NCBI RefSeq assembly: GCF_003672135.1
Contig: NC_039510.1
Span: 1,240,001 to 1,304,000 of the forward strand
Direction of reading: 5' to 3'
DNA: 64,000 nucleotides
Source of the DNA: Ooceraea biroi
Taxonomy: Eukaryota > Arthropoda > Insecta > Hymenoptera > Formicidae
Below are positions 14,601 to 27,340 of the stretch, one piece after another. The number at the start of each line of letters is the position of its first letter. Position 1 is the first letter of the stretch. The position numbers were made by a program, and so were the translations under genes. The notes beneath the pieces were generated by a model that had not been told where the DNA came from, made no database searches, and saw only the letters and a list, made by a program, of their open reading frames with translations.

Positions 14601-17562
14601 ACTCATTAAACATCTTTTTCCCTTTACAATCTCACGCCTCGTTGAAAGTATCTCTTTCGAAACGTTTAGGATGTTTATTGAATATGACAAGCCGAGCATG
14701 ATTAAACAGCATCTTTCGCAAACTCTTTCCGTTGTTCACGGGAGAAGAAGAAGAGCGTTCCGAGCCCTCGGTCTTCAACTGTGCAATTTGCACGTGCGAG
14801 ATGCGGATGATCAATAATGTCGCGAATTACCCACGTGTATAATCCTCACGAATAAATCCATAAATTAGAATAAATTCATAAATTCGTACTCTATTAAAGA
14901 GAAAGTCCGAGTCAACTCCGAGATTACACGCCAGTCGAAGAAAAAGGAAACAATTTGCAAAATTGCAGCGCGCATACGTTTCGTGCATGCATTATGTGCA
15001 TACGACACGTACGAAGGAACGGTTTCTCCGCGCGCGCCTTCGGCAACGGAATCTACGCTCGTATCTTGAGTATTATCCTTCGGAGTCAACCGAGCCAACA
15101 AGATTCATGCACAAGATCCCGCGAGGAATGAATGAAACCAGCGTGTTCGTTGTCAGCCATTCAAGGATCCGATCCGATTATATCCTCTATTTAGTGCATC
15201 GTATCTCGCAGATACGTTTAATGAGCTGAAATCATTGCATCGTGAATCATTGCGTGTATCATTCGATATTAATCTACCACCATTTAACAGCGACTCCTTG
15301 ATCCTACATATTTCTCTGTCTCGAATTGTCAAACGCTGATGTATTATATTTTAAGCGACGCAATTCAAGCGAGCCACGTAAATCATACTCGCACGTCGCC
15401 TTATCCTTTTACGGCTAAATATACGTGCGCGGCCCGATGTTCGTTTACGTATCGCTTTTCTCGTTTTTCTTCGCCGGTCCGGCGGCCCGTGTCGCAATCT
15501 CTCAGGGTGGTCCACATCTTGAAGCTGGACGCTTCGAGGCCGCGAGACCACACTCGTTTTTCGCACATTCCGCTCACCGAAGTGCGGCCGCGCGCGTATT
15601 TCACGGACGCACTTTTCTTGATGTGCGACAGCATTTAATCGCGTGCACAAAGGCTGGCAATCGAACGTGAAAGTGCAGAAAAGTGCTTGCACGCAAAGAC
15701 AAGTAACTGAATCGAACTCTGCAAGAAGGAATCACGTGATGCTATCGCTTCGCTATTGACGGATTCCTACATTTTGGAACGCGAGATTATTCACATGATG
15801 TAACAGAAATCGATAGTACCGTCTTTATCAGGCTTTATACCTTTGCAATCAGATTTCAATGAGAGATACACAGAGTTTCAAGATCAGTCGTGAAAGGCTA
15901 ATGGGAAGAATGATGTTAGTTCAGTGAAAATCGCGCGTCGCGAATATTTGTTATGCGAAACGCCGCGTTGCGTCGGAATTGCTACTTTCCGCGGACGCTC
16001 GGTACACTGTGGCAGTTCTATTTTACGCATCAACTCGTATTCGTACCGTATTAGGAAACTGGCGGTTCGGAAAGGCGGTCACATGCTTGCCTAGAATTAG
16101 ATAGCCATCGGTCGATTTCCAATCCTCGTAGAGGAAAAATCACGGGCCAGTGTTCCCCTCGTCGTTTCGCCTCTTTCTTTTCGCGTTAGATGATTAAGCC
16201 AAGCACCTCGAAACGACCGTCAGATGAATAGTGATAATCTCAAATATTCGCAATCATAAAAATGAAGAAAATTGATAATTCGTGAAGTAATAATATCGCA
16301 CCTCGAATTATTATCAAAGATAATTAACTTCAGAGAAAATTGCTCGTTAAAAAATCGATCGAGGCCGATTAAGCTCCAGTCGAGAGTAGTAGGAATCGAT
16401 AATTGAACGACTGACTGCGCATTGGTAACTCCTTTGATTAGATAGATTCGAAGGGAAACTTTTATGGCACCAACTTCGCGGGCTCGTTTCAAGAATGTTG
16501 CAGCCTGTGCAGTCTTCGCGTGTAATAAATAAGTTTCGGAGGCTTTCACCTACTTCGGACTCGCCGAGTTTAGTACCAACGAGGTAGTACGTCCTACCAA
16601 TCTTTACACGGCACATTTCGTTTCTGGCGAACGTACGCGCAGCTATACGAGAACGAGTTCACGATAACTTATTGATCTCGTTCGCCTTTTACGGCTGTTT
16701 TTGAGGTCGCCTCTATTAACTTCTCGTGACATCTCGTCATTCAGAGTCAATCCGTTCCGTGGAATGAATAGAACGACAAAATTGCGTTTTTTGCAAAACG
16801 ATATCCAGATGTCATGTCTCGCCGTCCTTGAAAAATCGTCGCTTCGCCAAACTTCGTGCACATGGCGCAACGTTTTTGCACGCCCGTCCGAGCGAAACGC
16901 GATGAAGTGCACGGCGAAATATTATTACGAGTATCCTTTCCCACGTCGCGCCAGATGCGAACCTTTGTGTGCGGCTCTTGCGTACCAAAGCCGCGTGAGG
17001 CTTGCACGCGCACGCCACATCCCGTGGCACGATACGCCGGTTCTTTTTAAGGTGGCTCCACATCAGGTAGCGCGTAAAACGCGAGAAAAAGGTGGCTAAA
17101 GTCACGAGCAGTGCGCAAGTCCGATCATTACACCTTCGTTACGCTACATTAACTTTATGTGGTATTCGCGACTGAGTCAAACGGAAAAGATTGCTGCAAC
17201 ATTTCCCTACACTCTACACAATGTATATGCAATACCTGCGGTCGATTGAATTTTTGTAGTTGTTGCAAACTCGAATAAATTTAAAAGGCTCGTGGAAACT
17301 GTCGCTTCGCCCACGAAGAATTGATTTGCAACGCAATGTACTCACTAATCGTCTTGTTGATCCAATCAGCCAAGTCTTCCTGAAGCGGTATCAACTGGCG
17401 GCTCTGCGCCGAGTGCAACCGCTCATGGTAGAACTCGTACTCTTCCTCTTCCGGTGACGGCCGCGGTACGTCGGCCCGATCGAAGACAGACACCGAAGAT
17501 GGTCCCCAGCTGCTGCGATAACGGGTGTGCTGGGAAGACGGGAACCGGTTGGTGTACGACAT
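5692..17562 (-). CDS. pigs: GAS2-like protein, Pickled eggs type (CH + GAS2 domains)
   Basis: Cytoskeletal linker: the CH domain contacts actin and the GAS2 domain contacts microtubules. Seven coding exons join in frame on the minus strand: 17562-17346, 9890-9766, 9297-9156, 8521-8275, 7565-7304, 6415-6290, 5910-5692, giving 445 residues. CH domain is about residues 60-215 (LQEDLADWINKTI; FFDVLDNGVAVCRLARVIQ; NMENFIQFCRRLGV; LLEVARLAARY with EPPGLVQLE). A Ser/Pro-rich acidic linker (about 216-330) follows, then the GAS2 domain (about 330-400; KVGEGRYHIAGRNVFIR and HMMVRVGGGWDTLEHFL). The start at 17562 is supported by an in-frame TGA at 17698-17700 in the same exon. Introns of 379-888 bases separate the 3' exons, and one of 7.5 kb splits the CH domain. 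Drosophila Pigs has a much longer C-terminus, so this could be one isoform. Confidence 0.93.
9426..9664. repeat. Hairpin MITE-like element in a Gas2-like intron
   Basis: Ends are inverted copies (GCACAGAAAG at the left, CTTTCCGTGTGC at the right), and the interior repeats GTAGCTA/TAGCTA-type motifs in both orientations. It lies wholly in the 468-base intron between the exons at 9156-9297 and 9766-9890. No coding capacity. Family not identified. Confidence 0.55.
9891..17345 (-). other. pigs: Large intron of the Gas2-like gene
   Basis: 7.5-kb intron within the CH-domain coding sequence. It is GC- and CpG-rich in places (about 12.4-14.2 kb), with a (CGG)n-like run near 13625-13642. Many open frames occur on both strands in the CpG-rich parts, but they overlap each other, lack domains and lack good splice context. 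Alternative promoters or exons may exist here; I see none I can support. Confidence 0.5.
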
Positions 17563-17733
17563 CCTGGTGCGGCGGGTGGTCCCGGTGCCGCGCGCCAGAT
17601 CTTCTCTCGATCCTTCTTCCCTCCTGACTCGTGTCGGGTCCTCCTCCAGGACCCACTTCACCCTCCGCGACAGTTGCCTGGCCGTTCCCGGGCGATGTCA
17701 CGCAGGAACGCGCGCCTCGCAATTAAGTGACGC
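17563..17733 (-). other. pigs: 5' UTR part of the first coding exon of the Gas2-like gene
   Basis: The minus strand reads a strong polypyrimidine tract and CAG just above 17733 (ATTTTTACTTTCCAG), then this stretch, then the start codon at 17562. An in-frame stop at 17698-17700 shows it is untranslated. At least one further upstream non-coding exon is therefore expected. Confidence 0.6.
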
Positions 17734-20700
17734 CTGGAAAGTAAAAATATGTAACTTGGGATTGCGTTATCGGAGTTATCGAAGTCGTTTTCGAAAAGTG
17801 TACCGAGAAAGCTAATCGAAAGTGAGAGCGCGATGATATGGCAGAGATCTTTTTCTCAGAACGGAAAGAAAACGGAGACGCTCAAGAGACGAGCGCGAGT
17901 GTATGCGCGCGGATAATCGTCTACGATTTCTCTGGGAAGCGCTGACGGGACGGTGTACATGGCGTTTCTGTGTTCAGTGAGGATTGTCCTCCGAGTGCTC
18001 TACCGTTATCCCCACAGCTGTAAATCTAAGTCTCAAGGATAAGGACGGCCTCAGAGATAGAGCGCACACAGCAGTCGTAGGATTGCTCGAAGGATGATGA
18101 GAGGAAGCATTCAAGTAATCGAGGACACAATGAAATTAAAATTGGAGAATTGTATCGGACGGATCATTTTTCATGAACAATATTTTTTAGAAAAAGACAA
18201 GCGAAAGAGTGGATATCATGCAGATTTTTGCGGAGCGCCAACACGAACGTAGTTAGCGTTAAGCGTTCGCATCCGAAGGAGCATATAATAGCCCCGGAAC
18301 GAGAAACGATTAACACTCACGCACCAATAATTAATTAGGTGGCCGTCTGTCTATCAGCGAGAAAGAACGTTTCTTTTGTTAGTTACGGTAACGCCTCCAA
18401 TTATGTTCCTACGTAATTGCGTGCGTATTATATCGAAACCCCTCGTTGATGCGTCTGCATCGAGACTGAAATTTGCATTTGACCTCCCGAAAACGTGTCC
18501 GGCAACAAAGGCGAGAGATCGAGAGGAGGATCACGATTATCGATCGCCGCTGTCAATGCCGAAATGCTGATGCAAGAAGACGGCGCGCCGGTATGGTACC
18601 TCTGGACCAAGGAAACAAATCACCGCCCAACACGAGATGCTCACAGACAAACCTACGAGTGTCCTTCGATACGTTGATACTGCGATTCACACAACGTCTC
18701 CGTTACCGTAAGGTTACATCATCACGTCGTGATACGCATATACTCGCGCTTTTCTCAGATTAGGGACGAGCGGAGGCGACTTTCTTATCGAAACCTCGTT
18801 TAGCGAAACGGCTTGCGAAACCACCTGGTGAAACCTGGCAATCGCGGATGAAACTGTCATCATGTGCTTTTGACGCGCGCGACATCATCGTGCATTTCAC
18901 GTGTGGGCGCGAAATCTCCTCTCCCGATAGACCTTCGGTCCCCCGATAGATCGGGCCCGCTCATCGATCGATGAGACAATCGCCGGGATTAATAGCATTT
19001 GCATGCATCATTATTACGTTGAACGGAGGCGGACGATGAACGACGTCAACCTCGTGATAAACTTTAATCAATTTCTGACGCGAGTGTCTATATCCGCTTG
19101 ACATGAGAAAATTGCGATACGACAGAATCGCCGCAATCTATTACTCACGTTTATTACGTGTCGTGACGTTTGATATCTCTACGAAAATCCTCGTGGTGTT
19201 CTATGATCGCTGCTTTTATGTCATAAGTAACGACAGCATCTTGATTGATGCAGCAGTGTTAATTACAAAAATGATTGATGCTACAGTATAATATTACTAG
19301 AAGAATACGTTACAAGAAGGGATATAGAATTGTAGAATTTATTTTATCCGCGTATAATTACACGCACTCATGAAAAGAAACGGGGAACCTGTACAGATCC
19401 ATTTACGTCTGATCCTAAAGTCTTCATTAACTCTCGAACGGCTCAATTCCACCGTAACAATCTGATTTATGTAATCGCGCAAAAATAACCGGGCCTTCCG
19501 CATAACGTCTCTATATACGGCTACGCGTAATGTGACGAGCAGAGAATGGTCTTAGGAAAGAGGGATCACGTATAGCGGTATACGTTACGAACGCTGAACA
19601 TCGCAGGTTCCTTCGAGTTGAGTGCTGTTTACAAGCCCCGACCGGCATGGAAACGTGACGGTTATCCTTGACTGAAGATTTGCACACCCGTATGGGGCAT
19701 CAGTGCCAAATTTGGACGGGTCCTATCTTCCTGGAGCGTGCTCTTTTGACCGTGCCTCCGGTACACGCTGAGTTTAGATCGCGAGACTTGAGTCGTGTCA
19801 AATGAAGTACGAACGTCCACTGACTTCACTGACTTTTCATTTCCTTTATTTTTACGTCTTTCACGATAAGTAAAATGTCACGTGTTTTGCTTATCGCTCG
19901 AAAAACAACGTCGCAGGAAGCGATGCGAGGAGTGCACCATCAATCAAGCTTTTATTTTTCACTGGATAGGTAACGCTCGCGCCCACGGGATGACATAAGT
20001 TCGTGGTTTTTTTCATACGTATTCGACTTCTGCATTAATTTTGCAGACACGTCGTCGCGCACCGTTCTCTCGGTATTCAGCAGCTAGAAGTAATCATGCA
20101 GTCATTACGAGCTGTTTCGCGCCCACGTCGAGGAATTACCATAGCAATCTCGAATGAGCGGCAGCTTCGATAAATGAAATGAAAATAATCGCGAGGTCAG
20201 TAACGCGTGACGTTTGGTAGCATTTGACTCTGACGAGGGATCGTGCTGAACGATTCCTCAGAGCGCAGATACGATCATACGATCGGCCAGATTATTTTAA
20301 TTGATTGAGCTGCTCATAATCTTGCGGGGCATGAAAGATATATACTGATATGTATCCTCATTAACACCTCGAAGTTTCACTGGTTACGTGTCAGACCGCG
20401 TACCTTGCCGCAACGCGGTGATATAATAAAGCGTGTACGATCTTTTCACGAGAAAACGAGTCGTCGTGTACACGTGAAGTTGCATGTGACATGATCATCC
20501 ATTTTCCTCCAACTAGCGTCTGTTAAACCATCTTCTCGATCAAGAACTCCTTTTCACATTTCGACGTAATTAATTGCCTACGAGCTACCTACCAATACAT
20601 AACCATCTGAGTTTCCTGAGCGGATTAATAAAATAATAAGCATAGCAATCAGCCATCCGATCGGAGAAGATCGAACGCGACGCATTACTCACGTCGAAGT

Positions 20701-23700
20701 CCGCGAGGTCAACGGCCAGCCGACAATAATCGGGCTTAATCGGAGGATGAGCAGCGGAATTGGATTGCCATTAGAGACCTCAACGCGTGTATGTACGCGC
20801 GCGAGATTAAACGCGTGGCAAACGTTGCGGCCGTCCATCATCGCGCGTCCGGCTCGTAAACGCGAGCGCGTGGGCTATCCGCTCATTACGAGCAAAGGGA
20901 CACGTGTAACGTCGCGTGACAATCTCCTCCCGTAGTTCTCCTCTCGAGATTTCGCTCGAGGACAGCTCGAGTGCGAGCCGCGGTGGACCTGCAGATCGCG
21001 AACAGTTGTCCGTCGTTCGCAGTCGCTACGAGCATGTTCACCAGTCTCGATTTATGTTACGTTTGTTTGTCTATTTAATCATCCTACGATCGGTCTCATC
21101 AAGCCTCACCGGTGCCTCATTTACAAACCGTCAGCTTTTTGAACGTCCGCTTAGAGTAAACGCCACTTGGCAATTTCCTTTAATCAATAGCTGAGCGGAA
21201 ACCCGCTTCCTACCGTTGTAGCACTAATGTATAGTTACTCCGCGTGGATATATTATAAATATATAAACATGTTTGTGTATGTATAACATGTATATATCAT
21301 ATTTTTATTATCGTATCCTATTTATTCGTAGACATTGTTGTACTTGGAGGACTCATTTCTATAAATTGCCTGAAATCCGTGCATTTTGAAGAAGGAAATT
21401 ATATATCTTAAAGCTAGAAAGTTCGTGGGAAGCTTTCTAATCTCCATTTTTTATTTAATACAGATTGAACGTGATCGAAGACATTTTCAATTACGTTTCA
21501 AATGAGCTGTGTTCTGATCGCGTCAGCGCGTTAGAGTTACAGGCATAATTTACGCGGACAGCTTACACGCGAAGCTTACACAGAGCGAGAAAGATTTGCT
21601 GGGTCAACTACAGCGCGTTTCTCTCTAGTCGTTTTACTTTTTGCACGTAGCAAAATGGCAGCGTGGCGCACGTAGGTGGTCGTTACGCGAGAACGTACTG
21701 CTATAAAATGTTCCTTAAAAGGAGCCGATAAAGTCGCGCGGTCACCCGCATCACAAAGAGAAAGAGCGACATCATCCTGTCGGCCAGTTCGCAAAAATTT
21801 CGGACGGCCGTCTGCGCCTCGTGCGGAAATTACTTTGCATTATTCGCGTGCGTTTCCTGTACCGACTTTAAAATAGGCAGCACGTTAAATTTACAATGTA
21901 ATCGAGTTTCTGTTACGATTGATTAATCGTTGCACGTAGTATAAAAAAATTTACACCACTGAGGCACGCATTCACATCTCCGTATGTTGGAATTTACACA
22001 TATTGAAATATTCTGCCGCCATACATCGGCAAGAAAATCAATGTCCAATATCTTACTCGTGCTGTCAACACTTTTTCCGACTGTCCCGTCGAATACTCAG
22101 AAGCTCAAGTATTCAATAAATAATATATTGCGCGCAGGATGCGGCCTGAACGAGATTCGCTGGCTGCTGCAATTATGCGCGCAGCTACCGCTTTTCTCGT
22201 CAGATAGAAAGTGCGACTTGATGCGGAATCGCATATGTCAGTTGTAATTAGGGATTCTTCGTCGCCGCGGGGGTAACAGAAAAGATGCTCCTGAAATTAG
22301 CGAGCGGCAGCGAGCGAATGAGTTCGTCGTCGAGAGTACGCGCCGGACGAACTGGACCGCGTCAACGCGTTGCCCATTTTCTTTCGGACTTTCGAATACT
22401 TTCAGATATTCCCTCGTGCAGTGCACGAACAAAACGAGGCTCTAGGACGACGCGACGTCGCGCCTTCGTTTGCAGTCGTCCCCCGTAGGGAATTCTCGCA
22501 CCTGCAAAGGACTCATCGGGTTGGAATGCGAAACAGCTGTCCCTACGGTTACAAGCTTATTATCAACAGCTATCTCACACATAAACCTTGCAACAGATGT
22601 CGCAAACGACAGTCAGAACTTTTTTCCAAATATTTCAGGCAATAATGATTAAGAATTTTTTCGAAATAGTTAATCAAGAAAACTTTCATAATCAAAATAT
22701 AATATAAATTTGTGAGATTAATATTTCGCAACAGACTGATAGTTTCTTCTCGAAAATGATTCGATCGCGCTGAACTTTTCGTTTCAGCGGCAATCAGGAA
22801 GGAAGACCATGAAGAATGCTGCTCGAAAATCCAGTCGATGCGCTGTATAGCATACTCGAGCTATCTAATTAAAGCGCGTGCAAACAGAGCGTGCACGCCC
22901 AATTACCGTTCACGGGGAGGCACACGGTGGTCTCTCCGGTCGGTTTATCCAGCTGCTCTCGGAAGCTCTGTCGCGACTTGAATTTTCATCCGCGTCTGCT
23001 CTACAAAGTCGGCCCAAGGATACCCGAGGATTCCCCATGCTGATTTCCCCGCACGGAAAACAGGAACGTCCGCGAGAAAGCGGACGGGGTTGAACCGTGG
23101 GTGTCGCCGTTGCGAAATGGCGACTTCATTGGCAAAAAAGACGAGACCAAGACAAGACTAAGATGAAGAGAATCGATAGGAGGGCACGACGATTCGCGAT
23201 GCGTACGAGCGTGAGGCGCTCCGGGACTTTCACTCCCTTTTAATCAGAATTGCGCCCGTGGCGACACGTCTTCACGCACGTGGCACTTAACGAATGACAG
23301 ATGTGTCATCCATCGTGCGGTTACGCGCGGCGGGAGAAAATGGATTTTACATTTCGACGAAAGATTGATAGAGCCTTCCTCCTCTCCTTTTTTTCCTTTT
23401 CCTGGCACTCTCCTCTCGCTACCGCGTTTCAAGCGACGCGGTTGCAGCCGCGTGTAGGCCTGCGGTGTAACGGATGTTCGCATGTGTGAAATGGATTCGT
23501 CGATTTTCATTAAGATAAGCGTGGATAACGCCACACGCTTGGACGCACATCCGCCGTGTAATAATACTTTACTGGCGATCAAACGTACGCGATTAAACCA
23601 CCGATTAAGTGCTCGGGGCGTCCCGACGAATTTCATCGGCTTGTGCGGGAAGGCAAAGTAGAATCTCGCCCGCTCCTCTATAATTTGCTCGATGTTTGCG

Positions 23701-26700
23701 ACGTGCATAAATCGGCGCGAATCGAATATCATCTCGGGCGAGGACGGACGAGCGACAAGATGTTTCACGCCCCGATTAGCGCGCTAACAAAGCGCACTTA
23801 TCGTTAGTCGCCGCGCGCATTCTCGCTCGCGGCCGCGTGCGGGAAGCGAAATCTCCGAAGCGCGTATTTTTAGAGAACCGGAGGAGAAGCTCGGTGATCT
23901 CTCTCGACGCGTTGCAAGAGAGACGATCCGAAAGAAACAATCCTCGGAGGCGCCGCTCGCGATGATGCTCCGTTAGCGGCAGTAGGATTGAGGTAATAAG
24001 TGAGGTAATAAGAGTAATCGTTTTGGAGCGTGACGCTCGCGCTCGCGTAGGTGCGTTTCATATGTATGTACGTACATACGTCGCAATGCATGACGTTCCA
24101 GGCGATAAAACCGCGCCGGTAAACAGGCAGACGGTGAGGATGCAGCGGAAATCCTGGCACGTGCCGGGAAATGAAATTCGAGTTCGTGTTCCTTTCCCAA
24201 TCGACGGGAAAGTCCAGATTAATGCGAGTCATCGCATCGAGACAGCATTGGGAAGGAGTGCGTTTCGCGTTTCCGGTGAGAAAGCGCAAAACTGCGCTCT
24301 TTCCGTGCTTTTCGCACGCGCGCGCGCGAGAGAGCGACCGGTTCTTTTTACGGTCGCGATGTATGTACTTGAGCGAGATACGATTGCTGATAACTCGGCG
24401 ATTAAAAATGTTCGCGAATTTATATTCCGTGCTTATCGGCGCCGTTCTCCGTTCGTTTCCATCGCGATATCACTGATAGCACGTTGCAGAGCGCCACGCG
24501 TTCGTTAATCACCGCGCGCAACCGGCCTGATGAGCAATGAAACCGTAAATTCGCCTTCGAATCGAACAGTCCTGCATTCGAAAGGAAGATATCAGCGCTT
24601 TGCGATACCATTGCAGTATCGCGAATGTCTCTAACGCTAATACCCGAAGCCGTAAAATTTAATGCGAAGCACCGCGTAGCTTCTCGGAGCAGTTTACTTC
24701 GCGGGCGTGCCTGGAAATCATCCCGTGGAAAAGCAGACGTCAGGTTTTTTAATTGAGATCAAAACCGAGTTCTTTCTTCTCTTTCCTTCTTCTTTTTTTA
24801 ACAGGTCACGTCTGCACGGTGCAATTCATTAATTGCACCGTACGCGGAATTAATGAAACTGCTGATGCTAATGCATCAGCGGTTGCATGAATGTCTACAC
24901 GACGCGCACCTTCGCCCGCAAAGCGGTTTCAAGAGTGCGCACGCGAGCGAGCGCTCCTGGTGCGCGATTCGCGCCCACGGCGCGTATTATCGCCGTCTCT
25001 CGTTGATATCATCGGTCTTCTCGCACTTCGTAACATTATTACCAGCTGTTACGGGAGATAATGAGCATGTTTAATGCGCTTTAACGGATTTTCACGGCAA
25101 CAAGCGGCTCGCGTAAACGAACGAGATTCTTACGCACTTCTCCGTCTTTCAAGCAGCTGAACAGAATTTTTCCCGCGAGCTAATCTCTCAAAGCGCGAGC
25201 GAGCACAAGCGCGGCGTACGGTAAAGTGAAAACTCATCCCGTGCAAATCCCGGAATCTGCCTTTCGCGGATTTCCGAATGATGAACTTCTTGTCATGCTT
25301 CGCAATTTATCCCAGCTGAGCCGATCGTCTAATTCGCAGTGGCGGTCATCGATCATTTGTCGCCGCCGCCGTTAGGTGATTTATCTGATTTATCAAGTAT
25401 AACAGCATCGCGCGCTCCAGAGACAGGTTTAATTGCGGCGAAAATGACGAGCGAGAGTCGTAACGTGCGCGTACACGGATACAACGGCAGATATACTCCC
25501 GTCTGTACGGGATAATAAGCTTTGTTGAGGCAGGCCGTTGCCCGACGCCTTAGAAATTCTTTAATGACTTCATGTCGCAGTGCGCACACACCGAGATGTG
25601 TCATTTAAGCTTCGTTCTGCGAGCGGGCCCGTCAGTCGTTCATCAAAGTGTCGTGAGAAGGAGAGAAAAGGAGAGTTGTATAAAAGACGATTGGTAAGAT
25701 AAGATTGCTCGCGCCGTGGAACTTTTATCGCGAGGATTAATTAACGAGGATTTTAGGATACGAAAAATACACCAACTTTGCCTGACGATCAAATTTAAGA
25801 GGATTGCAAAATTACTTCAATATTAAAACAGTCAGAATTTATTAATATCGAGAGTTCAAAAAATTTAATAGATTAAGCAAAAGATCGTAATTGAGAAACG
25901 AAAGCATTTTGTTCCTCGATGATGAGTCTCAAGCTTTTACTTTCCTGCGGATTCAACTTGATCGTCGACACATTCAACACCGAAGATTAAATTGATGTTG
26001 AGACGAATAATTATGGTTCATTCCATCTCGACTGAGTATAGAAAAAAATTTGTACGACAGAATCTGTGGCCGAGAGAAAGTGCGTGGTATCCGAGAAGAG
26101 TCCACTTATTTTTCAAGATGTTTCGAAGAGCACTTTAGCGTTGCACATGTCACAGAAAATTATTTCTGCTTTTATTATTGGAGCGATAAACCGACTGCGC
26201 GGAATAATGACTGTCATGCTCGACATAATTAGCTCTCTAAAGTGGCATATTTAAGTGCAAAACCATGCACACGCTCGTTAAATGTTAATAAAGCACGTAT
26301 CAACCCTCGCTTTCTTAAACAATTGATAATGTCTCGAGCAAACAGATTACAGTTCTCGCTCGCGAGAGTTCTGAATTATTTGCGAAATAAAAATATGCAT
26401 GATGAAATGTACATAATATAAAATGATCTTTGTGTTTACACGTTCATTCGCGCATTATTTGCGCTCGATTCGCTCTTATCGCAAGCTGCCAACTGCAAAT
26501 ATTAACTCGACCGTGACGCCAGTATTCAAGTGGAGTAATAGCCGAACAATATAGAATGCAATCAATTTAAATCAATCAATTTGCACGTACTAAATTGTTT
26601 TTGATTGTGATATTGTGGGTGACTTATAGGGTGACTATAAGATACACACACATAATATTAAGTAAATATAATACACAATGACAGAAACCGGTAATGCTTT

Positions 26701-27137
26701 CAACTTCAGGACGTACTGTCTTTCAATAATAGCAGTATATTCATAGTAATACGTATCGTTTCAATGATTCGTATCGGAACATGTGTACTTAAATACCGTT
26801 GAATATCTTCGGAATGTATACCTTACAACTTCGAAATCAGAACGTGTCCCAGTAATATATAATAATATAATGACGAATAATACCGAAATATTGCGAATAA
26901 TATTTTACCAAAAAGTTTCGCGCATTTTCGTCTAAGTCTTTCTGCATAACGAGCCATTCGTGATGACGCCTTGTTTTATTTTAAATTATCGTTATCATTA
27001 TCCTAGCGCGGCTGTCGCTTATCACATGCATAAATCCGCGTACACTTGTCAAACATCAATAAAACACACGTAATCGGCGGTCGCGTATCAAATGCGTTAT
27101 CGAAAGAAATTTGCGACTGCGAAATGGAAATGCTTAC
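17734..27137. other. Gene-poor stretch, probably upstream intron of the Gas2-like gene
   Basis: No recognisable coding sequence, tRNA or mobile element was found. The longest frames (for example 23244-23768 minus, 24023-24508 plus) overlap one another on opposite strands in CpG-rich DNA and resemble no family. If the donor at 27137 belongs to the Gas2-like gene, this is its first intron. Confidence 0.4.
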
Positions 27138-27340
27138 CTGAGGAACTCTCGTGTGTAACATCGCTCGTTGCATGAACGCGGAGTTTCTCGTTTCGCGAAC
27201 TCGAAACGCGGACTCAATGCGAATTCGAAACCCTGATCTCTCGTTCTCTTGACAATCAGACACCCCGAACGACGGGAACGACGACAACGACCCGTACCCG
27301 CCGATCATCCGATCACGACTGCAGCCCTTCGGTGCCGGCA
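27138..27340 (-). other. Candidate 5' exon ending in a consensus donor
   Basis: On the minus strand a textbook donor CAG|GTAAGC ends at 27138. The sequence above it is CpG-rich, as at insect promoters. It may be the untranslated first exon of the Gas2-like gene, about 9.4 kb above the acceptor at 17733. A short reading frame crosses the donor but would meet the TGA at 17698-17700 only if the phase matches. The upstream limit is unknown; 27340 is arbitrary. Confidence 0.3.

Noticed and set aside
23244..23768. 174-codon minus-strand open frame
   Set aside because: Starts from an alternative codon or weak context, has no recognisable domain, lies in CpG-rich DNA where long frames occur by chance, and overlaps plus-strand frames of similar quality.
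24023..24508. 161-codon plus-strand open frame overlapping a 139-codon minus-strand frame
   Set aside because: Arginine-rich, low-complexity translation typical of CpG-rich noncoding DNA; no domain and no splice or promoter support.
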